A stretch of 64,000 nucleotides of DNA from Phycomyces nitens. Lineage: Eukaryota > Mucoromycota > Mucoromycetes > Mucorales > Phycomycetaceae. Both the position numbers and the translations under genes were made by a program. A model generated the notes under the pieces. It was given only the letters and a program-made list of their open reading frames with translations. It searched no databases and was not told the origin of the DNA. Position 1 is the first letter of the stretch; each line of letters begins with the position of its first letter. This document shows positions 1-11,011 of the stretch, one piece after another. Location: assembly GCA_022702545.1 (NCBI GenBank), contig JAHRBC010000003.1, positions 5,146,001 to 5,210,000 of the forward strand, written 5' to 3'.

Positions 1-2261
1 GAAGCTGGGTCTGCTCCACTTCGGTGCGATTCTGCTAAGCTCGGTTCCCAATCTGTATGTGGTTGTCAATTGATGAAGCAATCGTCATCTGGTGCTTTGG
101 TTGCCAAGAGATCGTACGTCTATCAGTCCGTCAAGCAGGCGTTGAGAGTCCTTTTCCTCCGCCCGGATTTTGAGACCAAGATTCGTCACTGGAACCAGGA
201 GCTAAAAGTTGTAGACACCATGTGCGATATCTACGATGGTGCAATGTGGAAGGGTCTCCAGGACATGGGTGGTGTTTCGTTCGTTGCAGATCCACGTTCT
301 TTGATGCTGACACTGAACATTGACTGGTTCCAGCCCTTTGATGGAATCAGCTATTCTTGTGGTGCCATCTATCTTGTAATCAATAATTTGCCTAGGGAGG
401 AAAGGTTCAAGGCCGAAAATACTATTCTCGTCAGTCTGATGCCTGGACCCAAGGAGCCAAAGACAGATGAGATCAACAGTTATCTCAAGCCGTTGGTCGA
501 TGAACTGGAGCAGTTGTTTGTTGGAATAAGGATCCCGACCTACGAGTGCCCGTCTGGTGTCAATGTCCATGCTGCATTGTTGATGGTGGCCTGCGATATC
601 CCAGCTGCAAGGAAGACGAGTGGGTTTACGGCACACAACAGCACCAATGCATGCTACAAGTGCAATCGTCAGTTCTCTCGTTTGGAGGGGTCAAACCAGG
701 TGGATTTCCGTGGATTTGACTATTCACAATGGTCTCTTCGGACATCAGTTGACAACAGACACCATGCAACACTTTGGAAAGATGCCCAGACGATTTCCGA
801 AAGGCATGGACTTGAAGTTGAGAATGGTGTACGATGGTCAGAGGTTCACCGCCTCCAGTATCTTGATCTTGTCCGCGCAACTGTGGTGGACCCCATGCAC
901 AACCTCTTCCTGGGAACCGCCAAGAGAATGGTTGAAAACTGGATCTCTGGTGGTGATTTGTCCAATGACGATCTTCTTGTGATGCAGGAGATAGCAGACA
1001 CCATGGAGCTGCCAAGTGATTACAGTTCACTAAAGACAAAGATTGCCAGGGGATTTCCATTCATGAAAGCAGACGAGTGGAAATCTTGGGTGCTGGTATA
1101 TTCGCCTGTTGCATTGAAGCCCGTTCTCCTGCGTCAAAAGTTTAACAGTTGGATGAACTTTGTGGATGCCTGCCGCCTGATTGTCAAGCCATCTGTGTCC
1201 TTCCAGGATGTTGACAATGCCCATCACCACCTTCAGCAATTCTGCCAAGAGTGCGAGCGCCTTTACCCTCCAAGTCTTCTCACCTGCAACATGCACCTGC
1301 ACCTCCATCTTCATAAGACCATCAATGATTTTGGACTGGTGTACGGCTATTGGCTCTTTGGGTTTGAGAGGTACAACGGATTGCTAAAGAACGTGAGCAC
1401 GAATGGAAAGAATGGGTTTGAGGCAACCTACATGCGGAAATTTGTCCAGGACGTATTCAAGAATGATTATGTCAATGCTGTTCTACAATCTCCAAGCCAA
1501 GACATCTTCACTCCTCTCTTTTCAAACCTCCTCTCTGCCTCCACCTCTGCCTCTATCCCTACCCCCACACCCACACCCACACCAACACCAACACGACGCC
1601 CGTTCAGATTGCTGGATTTCATCGAAGCTTCAGAGAATTCTGAATTCCCAATCAAGGGTAACGAGCCTCTTCCCCCTCTGCGTTTCCTCTGCTTCAAAAG
1701 TCTGCCACAAAAATGAGTGATATTGACTATCCTCAATTGTTGGCTTACTATGTGGATACGTATGACATTGACACCCTCCAGCATTATCAACATGCCACTT
1801 CTTCTTCGTTGTTTGTTGACAATCAGATTGTGAAGCTGAAATCGATAAATCTCCTTGGCCAAGTTTATCGTGGACACAATAGCTCTGGAAATGGTGGATC
1901 TCGTGTACAAGCTTTGTCTGGTAGCAGCACTGGTGAGAACCAGACCGCCTATACTGGGCAGATACAGTATATTTTTGTTCATCAGTTTACGCCGCCTCTC
2001 TCTGCCTCTGTCCGTTTAAATCGTCGTGGCTATCAAAGCCAGCATGTCTTTGCCTTTGTGCGATGGAATGGTGTCTGTTATGAACGATCACGTGAAGATG
2101 AAGGTGTTGACATCTGTTTGCCCAGTTTTTCTCCTGCTACCAATGAGTGCATCTTGCCAGTGCATCGCCTTCTTTTGGAAGTTGCGACTGCCACACACAC
2201 AAGCCGAAATGGTATAAAGAGGATGCTGGTCATTCCTTTGCCAAAGAAACTTTGCGTGTAA
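1..2261 (+). pseudogene. CACTA-type transposase, copy 1 (5' end outside window, frameshifted)
   Basis: Reading is open from base 1, so the 5' part lies outside the window. The protein matches copies 2 and 3 throughout and shows the Tnp2-like core of CACTA transposases: LTLNIDWFQPF, VACDIPAARKTSGF and the DPMHNLFLGTAKR block, each holding a conserved acidic residue, then YGYWLFGFERYNGLLK. A TPTPTP repeat (about 1558-1597) precedes the C-terminal domain; the equivalent stretch in copy 2 is Pro/Ala-rich. The first frame stops at 1716, and the conserved C-terminal domain (SDIDYPQLL onward) resumes in another frame and ends at 2261. A one-base indel just upstream of about 1710 would explain this. 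Either a decayed copy or a sequencing error; the downstream accessory gene is also broken, which favours decay. Confidence 0.85.
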
Positions 2262-2385
2262 TAAAAAAAAAATATCTTTTCTCTTTCATAAAAAAACAAA
2301 CAGAAATAGCATTGCCTTTATAAATGTTGTCAAAACATAACGCGTGTCAAAAAAAATAGATGGATAGATAAAAAAAAATATTTTA

Positions 2386-2660
2386 TTAAAGCCCATGTCT
2401 AAGAGCCCACTGAGAAAGACTGGGATTAAAATTAGTCGGGACTGCCACGTCCACAGTTCTGGCATAAACCCTTGACAACATTTGATGAGCATTTGCTCCA
2501 AGTTGGAGATCAACGAATCTGTCAACGACTTGGATGAATCGGTTAAACTATCAATTGTGCATCAGTAATTTACAGTCATTCAATATACTATTTATAATCA
2601 GCTCAACAACTCACTTCATTGCTTCTCCAACTTGGGCTGTTGTAAATGAGTATTGATCAC
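2386..2660 (-). pseudogene. Remnant of CACTA accessory gene (gene 2), copy 1
   Basis: The last exon, 2386-2547, reads FNRFIQVVDR to ALRHGL-stop and aligns with the last exons of copies 2 and 3 (FNQLIELLD, LNRLLSVID). An intron with a GTGAGT donor precedes it, and upstream the tail of exon 3 can still be read as SPSWRSNE, equivalent to PGWRSDE and PRWRSDE in the other copies. Farther upstream the frame breaks up and nothing recognisable remains before the LTR at 2962. The gene converges on the copy 1 transposase, as in the other copies. Confidence 0.7.
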
Positions 2661-2961
2661 TGCTGAATCTGAGAGTAAGACTGAAGGATAAAATAATATC
2701 CTCAGCTATTCCAGTCAAACGGATCTGCCTTTATGAGATTATCCAATATATAGATCATCATACACATAATTGATTATTATTTATTATTATTATTGTTATC
2801 ACCATAATATGGGATATACAGATATACACATATTTATCTAATGGCATCATCATATTCCATCTACATATTTCGTTGATTATATGAATACTTGATTGAGAGA
2901 CTACAACTACAATGAATTAATAATTCTAAAAACATTACCCAAGTATCTGGGTCGGAATATT
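2661..2961. other. AT-rich spacer without gene
   Basis: About 300 bases of AT-rich sequence between the gene 2 remnant and the Ty3 LTR. It probably contains unrecognisable gene 2 sequence from copy 1. No ORF, repeat or RNA is visible. Confidence 0.5.
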
Positions 2962-3256
2962 AAAATATTACCAATAGCATAAATGCTCTTCTTTACCAAA
3001 GCTCTCTGGCTGATCTGACTGGAGAAGTATCATATCAATAGGTCTCTCTGGATCTTTCCAGAAAGACAATACTCCTGGAAGATGACTCATCGTGATAAAT
3101 ATTACCAAAGCATATACTGAATTATAAATCAGAAAACATATAAATATCAGTAGTTAGTTCTGTGTAGAAACATAACCTTTTTCTTTGGAATAAACACCCT
3201 ACACAAGTTCTCACGAATTCTTTCGTATCTTTCCAAGTTTATTTCTACCCACAACA
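2962..3256 (+). repeat. 5' LTR of Ty3 element 1
   Basis: This stretch matches, in the opposite orientation, the solo LTR at 38408-38702 from CCAATAGCATAAATG to the final ACCCACAACA, and both are 295 bases if the ends are set by that alignment. A TATAAATA box lies at 3139-3146. The expected terminal TG at 2962 is not seen (the first nine bases differ from the solo copy), so the left edge is uncertain. No matching 3' LTR occurs downstream of the element's pol. Confidence 0.75.
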
Positions 3257-3267
3257 TTTTTTCGTGA
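3257..3267 (+). other. Possible primer-binding site of Ty3 element 1
   Basis: Directly after the LTR end comes a T-run and TTCGTGA (3261-3267), complementary to TCACGAA at 3211-3217 inside the same LTR. No tRNA-like TGG start is seen. The match is only seven bases and lies 72 bases past the TATA box, so self-priming is weakly supported here. Confidence 0.25.
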
Positions 3268-3273
3268 ACTACA

Positions 3274-6200
3274 ATGAACTCTCCTGCTGACTTGTTCCCC
3301 GCTGGTTTGACCACTGTTCCTGAGGAGGCTACCTTGTCCCCCATGTCTGCGGATGAACTTTTCTCTGACTTGAGTGCACCTGTCCTGTGTCTGGATGCTG
3401 CCCCTGGTTTTGGTTCTGTTTCTGGTTCTGGTTTCCCTTCTGTTGGTAGAGAAGCAGCTACTGCTTCCTCCTGTGTGGCCGCTCTTAAGGCCGAATTGGG
3501 CAATCACATTGAGGCCTTCAGCGCTGCTCATGTAGCAAACAATGAGCAAGCAGCTGATGATGCACTCCGCAGGATCAAGCGCACAAGATTGGCTATTGCA
3601 AGCCTTGAAAAGTGCAGCGAGATGCTTGCCTCTCCTGGTGAGAACACAGAGAGAGCTGGCCGTGGAGGAGGGTTGACTCTCAACCGAAGAGATCTCCCCA
3701 AATTCCAATTGGCTGCTAGTATCATAAAGCCCTTCCCAAGTGAAGAGGTGTTTGAATCAGTTGGACATTTCCTACGTACCTTTGAGAATGTAATCGAGTC
3801 TTCATCCTTGGACATCGAAAAAGTTTGGATGAAATTCCTGCCGCTCTGCTTGCCTCATACAGATGATGGATGGGTAGAGACGGATCTCAAGAAGTGTAAC
3901 AGTTGGAAATTGGCGAAATCGTGCTTCAACAAAAGACATGGTTCCAGCCTGGTGTCTCGACGATTTACAGACCAGGTCTTTACAATGGTAATGAAGAACA
4001 CTGAGTCAATCGGTGATTACTCCAAGAAGTTCCTCCGAGCGGTATACAATGCTGGTCTAAACAAAGACGATCCTCGTATCGCTGATCGCTTCCTTGCTTC
4101 ATTGGCCTTGTCAGTGCAAACGTTGATAAAAGTTACCATGGCTCGCTCTCCCAATGGGGAAGCAAAGCGTGAGTGGACTGTGGAGCAGATCACGCAGATT
4201 GGCAGAGACATCCTTGGGGATGACAATAGGCTCTATGCTGAGGCAACCCGTTTGATTCCTGGTGCCCATGGGCAACCTGAGAAGAAATATGAGGACCATC
4301 CCAGAAAGAAGCCACACCACCACACCAGCAAGATTACAAAGCATGAGAAAACATTTTTCTGCTTGCACCATGGGAAGAATCCTACCCATGAGTCTAGTAA
4401 ATGTTTTACCTTGATAAACCGCAAGAACAAAGCCAGTAGTCTCAACAGTCGCAATCCATGCAGACGTTGTGGTGAAAACTACCACCACGGTCATGTCTGC
4501 AAGAGCAAGAACAATGAGCCGATTCTAATGGTATCCCAGTCTCCCGCGAAGGATAAGTCTGAGCAGACGCTCAAGGCAATCCAGGACAGGATTGATGAAG
4601 ACATGGAAGAGATATCGTTTGAATGTAAGTATCTACTTGACAGAATTGAGAGAAGAATTAAAGCTAATGATGCATTTAATCTTACAACTCCAATCATTAT
4701 AGAGAACCAGAAGCTCATTGGGATGATCGATACAGGCAGTTCCCGCACTTTTATAAATTTGAAATGTTTAAATAACAATTTACAAATAACAAAAATAAAT
4801 GCTTCAATTGGTTCCTTTAACTTTCTGTCCAAGAATAGTAGTACAAAGAGATTAGGAAAAACTGATCCTTTGAATTTTAAATATATAAATGGCATTACCT
4901 TTAAACATGCACCAGAGGTGTTAGAGTTTAATATGGGTTTCAATTTCGATATCCTCCTTGGAAGAGATATCTTGGCAAAAATGAATATTGGATTAATTAA
5001 TGTTGCATATGATATCGAAGGCGAATATGTCCATTCAGATAATGCAAAAGACTATGCCACCATTTATGAAAACCTGAATATCGATAAAGAGAAAAAGTTT
5101 GAACCTGATAATTCGCCGGCTGGCACAGCACAGCAACGAGCAGAATTTATGAGCTCTATTAAAGAAGCCTTGGAGGAGAATAAGAATATCCCCGTTGAGT
5201 CATACTGTCCTTTATCGGAATCTATTATTCGTTTACCCACTAAGGAAGGTGCTACGGCTTACAGACGGCAGTATCCCATACCGCACGCTCTAAGACCAAC
5301 ACTTGACAAGCAAGTAAAAGAATGGCTTGAGACAGGAACTATTGTAAAGTCCAAGACCAACACTTCCTTTAACAGTCCAATGTTGCTTGTTCCAAAGAGA
5401 AACAAAGCTGGTGAGATTGTTAGTCATAGAGTGTGTTTGGACGTAAGATTGTTGAATCAGATCCTACCTCCCACATTCAATTACCCAATTCCAAAAATCC
5501 AAACAATATTCCAAAACTTGAGTGGAAAGAAATTCTTTACCACACTTGACTTATCCAATGCGTATCATCGTTTCAAAGTTGCACCCGAGGATGTACATAA
5601 ATTGACATTTACTCATTTAGATGGGCAACAATATAGCTTTATTAAAGGCTGTTTTGGCTTAAAGATGCTTACTTCACAATTTCAACATGTCATGGCTACT
5701 TTATTTGATAAGATTGACTGTGTACAGAATTTTGTTGATGATTGTATCGTTGCCAGTGAAACATTTGAACAGCATGTCAAAGATGTCAAACTAGTTATTG
5801 AGAAATTGTCATCCGCGAAGTTGATCCTGAACTCAGAAAAATGTGTCTGGTTTCAACATTCAGTAAGATTGCTTGGTTTTGTCGTCAATGAGACAGGCAC
5901 CAAGGTTGATAAGCAAAAGTTGACAAATGTTGACAAATGGCCTATTCCTAGAACTGCGAAACAGATTCAGCAATTCATGGGTTTGATCAATTACTTTAGA
6001 GATTATATTCCTATGATTTCAAAGGTAGCTGAGCCTATTTCACGGTTAAGTCATGCCAAGAATGTATCTGATCAATGGACAGATGAGCAGACACAAAGCT
6101 TTAAAGCTCTAAAAGACATATTGCACAAAGATTTGATTCTTCATTACGCAGATATGTCACGTGAAATGTATGTGGCCACAGATGCATCCCTTTATGGAGC

Positions 6201-8145
6201 AGCCTGCTTATTGTTTCAGCGAGATGAACACGGGCGCGATAAATATATCAGCTTTGTATCAACTTCATTGAGCCCATCGCAATGACGATGGAGCACAACT
6301 AAAAGAGAATTATATGCAGTCGTTTTAGCGCTTGAAAAATTCCGTCCATTTCTATGGGGCCGACAGTTCACTATTTTTACTGATCATCAAGCACTCATTT
6401 ATCTCCATACTCAAAAAATAGCTAATCCAATGATGATTGGCTGGATTGAGACACTCCTTGACTTTGATTTTAAGGTGGTCCATATTCCTGGCTTATTGAA
6501 TAAGCTACCTGATTTATTAAGCCGCTTGTATCCTCCAGAGGATAGTGACAAGCTGGTGGAGGATGATGGATTGAGAAAAATCAGAACAGATAACCTACAA
6601 CCCAAAAGTAGAGTTATTGTTCGAAAGAAAAAATATAGTAAAGACAGAGTGCTAAATGTACTTGCAACGCAACTCGTCAAAAATGTATCAGAGACGTCTG
6701 ACTATATGTCACCTCCTGAAGAAAAGCATAATGGCTTATTAAAAGAAGCACATTCGTTTGGTCACTTTGGAAGTCAAGCTATAGTGAATGATCTTCATTC
6801 ACAAGGCTTACACTGGACTAATATATATGAAGAGGCTAAAGAGATTATCCGTTCTTGCCCTGAATGTCAGAAGCACAATATTAGCAAGAGAGGCTATCAC
6901 CCATTGACTAATGTTGTAGCATTCCGACCATTTGATCATGTTGCAATTGATTTATGCGGTGAATTCCCTGTATCAGAGGATGGACACACGTACATGTTGG
7001 TTCTGGTTGATGTATGCTCCAAGTATGTGATCTTGAGACCACTGCCAAACAAGAACTCAACAACAATAGCTAAAGCATTGATAAAGATCTTTGGAGATTA
7101 TGGTTTTCCCAAAGTAATGCAAAGTGACAATGGTCTGGAATTCAGAAACTCTTTGATGTCAAGCCTATCTAAAGAGCTTGGGATAGATAGGAGATATTCT
7201 ACGGCATATCATCTACAAGGGAATGGTATTGCTGAAGCTAGTGTAAAGATTGCAGAGAATACTGTACGTAAAATGATGAGAGCGAACAGCAATGACTGGT
7301 GTCACTATCTGCCGATTGTTCAGCTATGCATCAATAGACATATTCCTCAAAAGACACTAAGCGCACCGTTTTCATTAATGTATGCTCGCAGAGTCAATGT
7401 ACCTGATGAGTATAGTGACAAAGGAAAACACTCTCTTCCTAAAGCCACAATGACAATTGATGAGCTAGAGAAGCAGATTGATCATATGGAAAATATCATA
7501 TTCCCTGCCATTAACGAACGTGTGTTAAGGATTAATGAGGAATTGAAAAAGAAATATGATCATAAAAATATCCTAATCGACATCCCCAAAGGAACACACG
7601 TAATGGTCAGATTACCACATCGATCAAACAAATTGGCACCTATTTATGAAGGTCCATATACAGTGGTTCGAAAGAATAAAGGAGGATCGTACGAGCTAAA
7701 GGATGAGCAAGGTGAATTGTTACACCGAAATTATACACCCTCCGAACTCAAGATGGTCACCATTGATGAATCAACAATTGAGAATGAGCTCTACGAAGTT
7801 GAAGACATTCGAGATCATCGTGGTACTGCTGGTCAACGGGAATATTTGGTCAAATGGGCTGGTTATGGCGAACGTGCCAATACATGGCAAATGGCTGAAG
7901 ACTTTACTGATTCCACAATCGTGCAAAAGTACTGGAAGAAAGTTAGAGAGTTGGAACGTTTAGAGAATGAGAGAGCCGAAGACTTGATTAACAAGAGTGC
8001 ATCCTCAAATAAGAAAACAGTTCACACCTCTAAACTAAATGGTAAAAGTAACAATAACGATGAGCACAAGAAAAGAACGCTTCCTACCACTTTGAGTAGA
8101 GAAGAAAGATTACACAAAAGAAGAGCAATCAAAAATCAAAAATAA
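3274..8145 (+). pseudogene. Gag-Pol polyprotein of Ty3 element 1 with one in-frame TGA
   Basis: A single frame runs from ATG 3274 to 8145 (1,623 sense codons), broken only by TGA at 6283-6285. Order: Gag; a zinc knuckle of the CxxCGxxxxxGHxC type (CRRCGENYHHGHVC); retropepsin (MIDTGSS); reverse transcriptase (LDLSNAYHRF, FVDDCIV); RNase H (YVATDAS); integrase with an HHCC zinc domain (HSFGHFG, CPECQKHN) and D, D, E residues (IDLCGEF, QSDNGLEF, GIAEASV); and a C-terminal chromodomain (ELYEVEDI, YLVKWAGYG). The TGA lies in RNase H where element B has the Arg of SERNYSTTK, so it is most simply a CGA-to-TGA change. Natural readthrough cannot be excluded. Gag and Pol are in one frame, as in element B. 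Confidence 0.9.
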
Positions 8146-8262
8146 TGAACACGTAATCCACGAAGCTGAGTTTACAGTGTAGATCTCCATAAAAAGTACA
8201 AAAAATTATGTGCATGATTGACTTGAATAAAACAAGCAATTGGCCAGATCATGAAATAGTAA

Positions 8263-8277
8263 CACTGGGAAAACGGT
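8263..8277 (+). repeat. Left terminal inverted repeat, CACTA copy 2
   Basis: CACTGGGAAAACGGT, exactly complementary to 25278-25292. It begins CACTG, as does the terminal repeat of copy 3. Confidence 0.8.
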
Positions 8278-10704
8278 CCTGAAGTACAATGATAAGAAGT
8301 AACCTTTTAACCTATGCAAAACTGGAGTGATTTTGTATCTCAGAAAGTTTTTCATATTCAGGTTAAAGATAAAGCTTTACTCTATCTTATTGGCTTAGAC
8401 ACAATAGACATATGAATATCAATTTGTAAGATTATAAAGTTGTTGAGAATAAAGTAAATGTAACACTTGTTTCCTTATTATCTTAATATTCAAAAGCATA
8501 CAATATGTCTTCTATTACTCAACTTCGCAACAAGGCCTGTTATTGCACTAAATGCAATGGTAACGCCCAAGGTTACAGTCTGGTAACAAAGAGAACCTCT
8601 CAGCGTCATAATAAGAGAGCAAGAATTGACGAACTTGAAAGAATTGTGATGGGTATGATGATTTTGGTATTGTTTTTTGGCCCTTGTATAATAACACGGT
8701 TTTTTATTAAACACAGAAAGACAAAGAGAAATGGTGGAGATTGATATTGAACGTAAGGAATATTTATTTGAAGAGCAGCAGATAGTAACAAGCTATTGTA
8801 TTCTATATGTAGCTATCACAACCCATCAATCCGGTTCTATGGAAAGACAGAATGATTTTTCCCACTCACCCGTCGTGGAATCTGAGCTGATGCTGGATGG
8901 CGATGATTCAGCTGCCAATGAGGTGAATGGCAATGACAGCAACAATGAAGAGGAGAGCAATGCCGAAGACAGTGATGGTGACGACGTCGAGGAGATTGAA
9001 GTCGAGGATCTTAGCAGTGAAGGCGAGTGTTGAATAAAGAAAAAGAACCTGAAAAAATTGAGTGTTAATAATTATCATTTTAAAATAGACCCCTTTTCCT
9101 CCCCTGAGATGCCAGAGAATCCAGTGCACAGGTCCATTGCCATATTCGTGGTCCTGTTTGCATCCCGATACGTGGTCAACAAGGGTGCTGTTGTCTTGAT
9201 CGAGTTCATCAACGAGCTCTTGAAGATCTACGAGCAGGATTTCCAATTGCCCTCTAGCCTTCCTGGTCTCCAAAAGATGACGGGTTTCTCAGCCTTGACC
9301 AAAGGAATAAAGAAATCTGTTGTGTGCCAGGATTGCCACAAGGTGTACGAGGAAGCTGGGTCTGTTCCTGAGTTCTGTAACTCATCCAAGGTTGGTTCCC
9401 ACTCTTCCTGTGGGTGCAAGTTGATGAAGGCGTCCTCTTCTGGTACTTTGGTTCCAAGACGCCAATTCCACTATCAGTCCGTCAAGCAGGCGTTGAGTGT
9501 CCTTTTCCTCCGCCCGGATTTTGAGGCCAATATCCGCCATTGGAACAAAGAGCTTAAGGTCATGGACACCATGTGCGATGTGTACGATGGTGCCATGTGG
9601 AAGGACCTGAAGGATAAGGATGGTGTCTCCTTTGTCGCTGACCCACATTCATTGATGCTGACATTGAACATCGATTGGTTTCAGCCATTCGATGGGGTGA
9701 CTTATTCCTGTGGAGCAATCTACTTGGCAATAAACAATCTTCCTAGGGCTGAGCGGTTCAAGCCCGAGAATATCATCCTTGTTGGCCTGATGCCTGGGCC
9801 AAAGGAGCCAAAATCAGACGAGATAAACAGCTACCTGGAGCCGCTGGTCAATGACCTGAACCAGCTGTATGTTGGTGTTTCCATTCCAACGTTTGAGTGC
9901 CCTTCTTCTGTGGTTGTCCGTGCTGCCTTGATGATGGTTGCCTGCGACATCCCTGCTGCCAGGAAGACTAGTGGCTTCACAGCCCATAACAGCACTCGGG
10001 CATGCTATAAGTGCAGTCGCAGTTTCTCCCGTCTGGAAGGCACGAGCCATGTGGACTTTCGTGGGTTCGAGTTTGTCAAGTGGAGGCTTGCCAATGGTGA
10101 AGAAAACCGGGTGCATGCTGAGGAGTGGAAGAGTGCAAGTACGCCCTCAGAAAGGCACCAGCTGGAGGTCGAAAATGGTGTTCGATGGTCGCAGCTGCAC
10201 CGCCTTGGATACTTTGATCTAGTACGTGGAACGATCATTGATCCCATGCACAACCTATTCCTGGGTACGGCCAAGAGGATGGTCGAGACATGGACCGCCA
10301 GTGGTCTGATGACAGACCGGGATCTTTGTCAGATGCAAAAGGTGGCAGAGACAATGGTGTTGCCTGTGGGATATACCATGTTGAAGACGAAGATCGGAAA
10401 GGGGTTTCCCCGAATGAAAGCCGACGAGTGGAAGTCCTGGGTGTTGATTTACTCTCCTGTTCTGCTGCGGCCTGTTCTTTCTGGAACAAAGTTCAAGAAT
10501 TGGATCAGCTTTGTTGATGCCTGCCGTCTCCTCACCAAGCCTACCATCACTTTTGACGAACTTGATGAGGCCCATAGTCACCTGGAGAAGTTCGGTCGGG
10601 AGTGTGAACAACAATACCCTAGTACCATCCTCACCTGCAACATGCACCTACACCTCCATCTTCGCGACACTGTTCGTGATTTTGGACCAGTGTATGGTTA
10701 TTGG

Positions 10705-10992
10705 TGTCAGGAACTGATCCAAGCAGACAAGGCAAGAGACAGAAACAGGAGGTTCAAGGATAAGTTATTTAATAAAAGACGTTGTTCGCTTGATCTTTCT
10801 ATGATCAAGCTCTACTGGTATTTATATGTTTTCTAGCTAGGGTAAAGATATGTCTAAATATAATGATTGGTAACTGTGGCGGGTGGGTGTACAAGAAAGG
10901 AAAGTCTAAAGATAGCTATGATGTATTTGGTCTTCTAGCTAGTATCCATTTCGGGAGTGTGGCGCGAAGGCTGTTAGGAACCAATCCTAACA
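10705..10992 (-). repeat. 3' LTR of element A
   Basis: 288 bases, TGTCAGG to CCTAACA on the plus strand. The polypurine tract lies next to it, which makes it the 3' LTR of the minus-strand element. Confidence 0.97.
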
Positions 10993-11011
10993 TTACCTCC
11001 CTCTCAAGGCT
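10993..11011 (-). other. Polypurine tract of element A overlapping the pol stop codon
   Basis: On the minus strand the sequence reads GAGAGGGAGGTAA immediately before the 3' LTR. The TAA that ends pol (10993-10995) is the last part of the tract. Element B has a similar tract, GGAGGGGTAA, in the same place. Confidence 0.8.

Larger units (their letters stand above)
2962..8145 (+). mobile_element. Ty3/Gypsy chromovirus element 1, 3' LTR lost
   Basis: One 5' LTR, gag-pol and chromodomain are present, but neither polypurine tract nor 3' LTR can be found between the stop at 8145 and the CACTA end at 8263. The element is therefore truncated. It sits directly between CACTA copies 1 and 2 and presumably entered copy 1, whose accessory gene stops just before it. 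Confidence 0.8.

Noticed and set aside
4017..4943. Minus-strand ORFs across element 1 gag-pol
   Set aside because: Antisense shadows of the real plus-strand coding frame, with no domain content.
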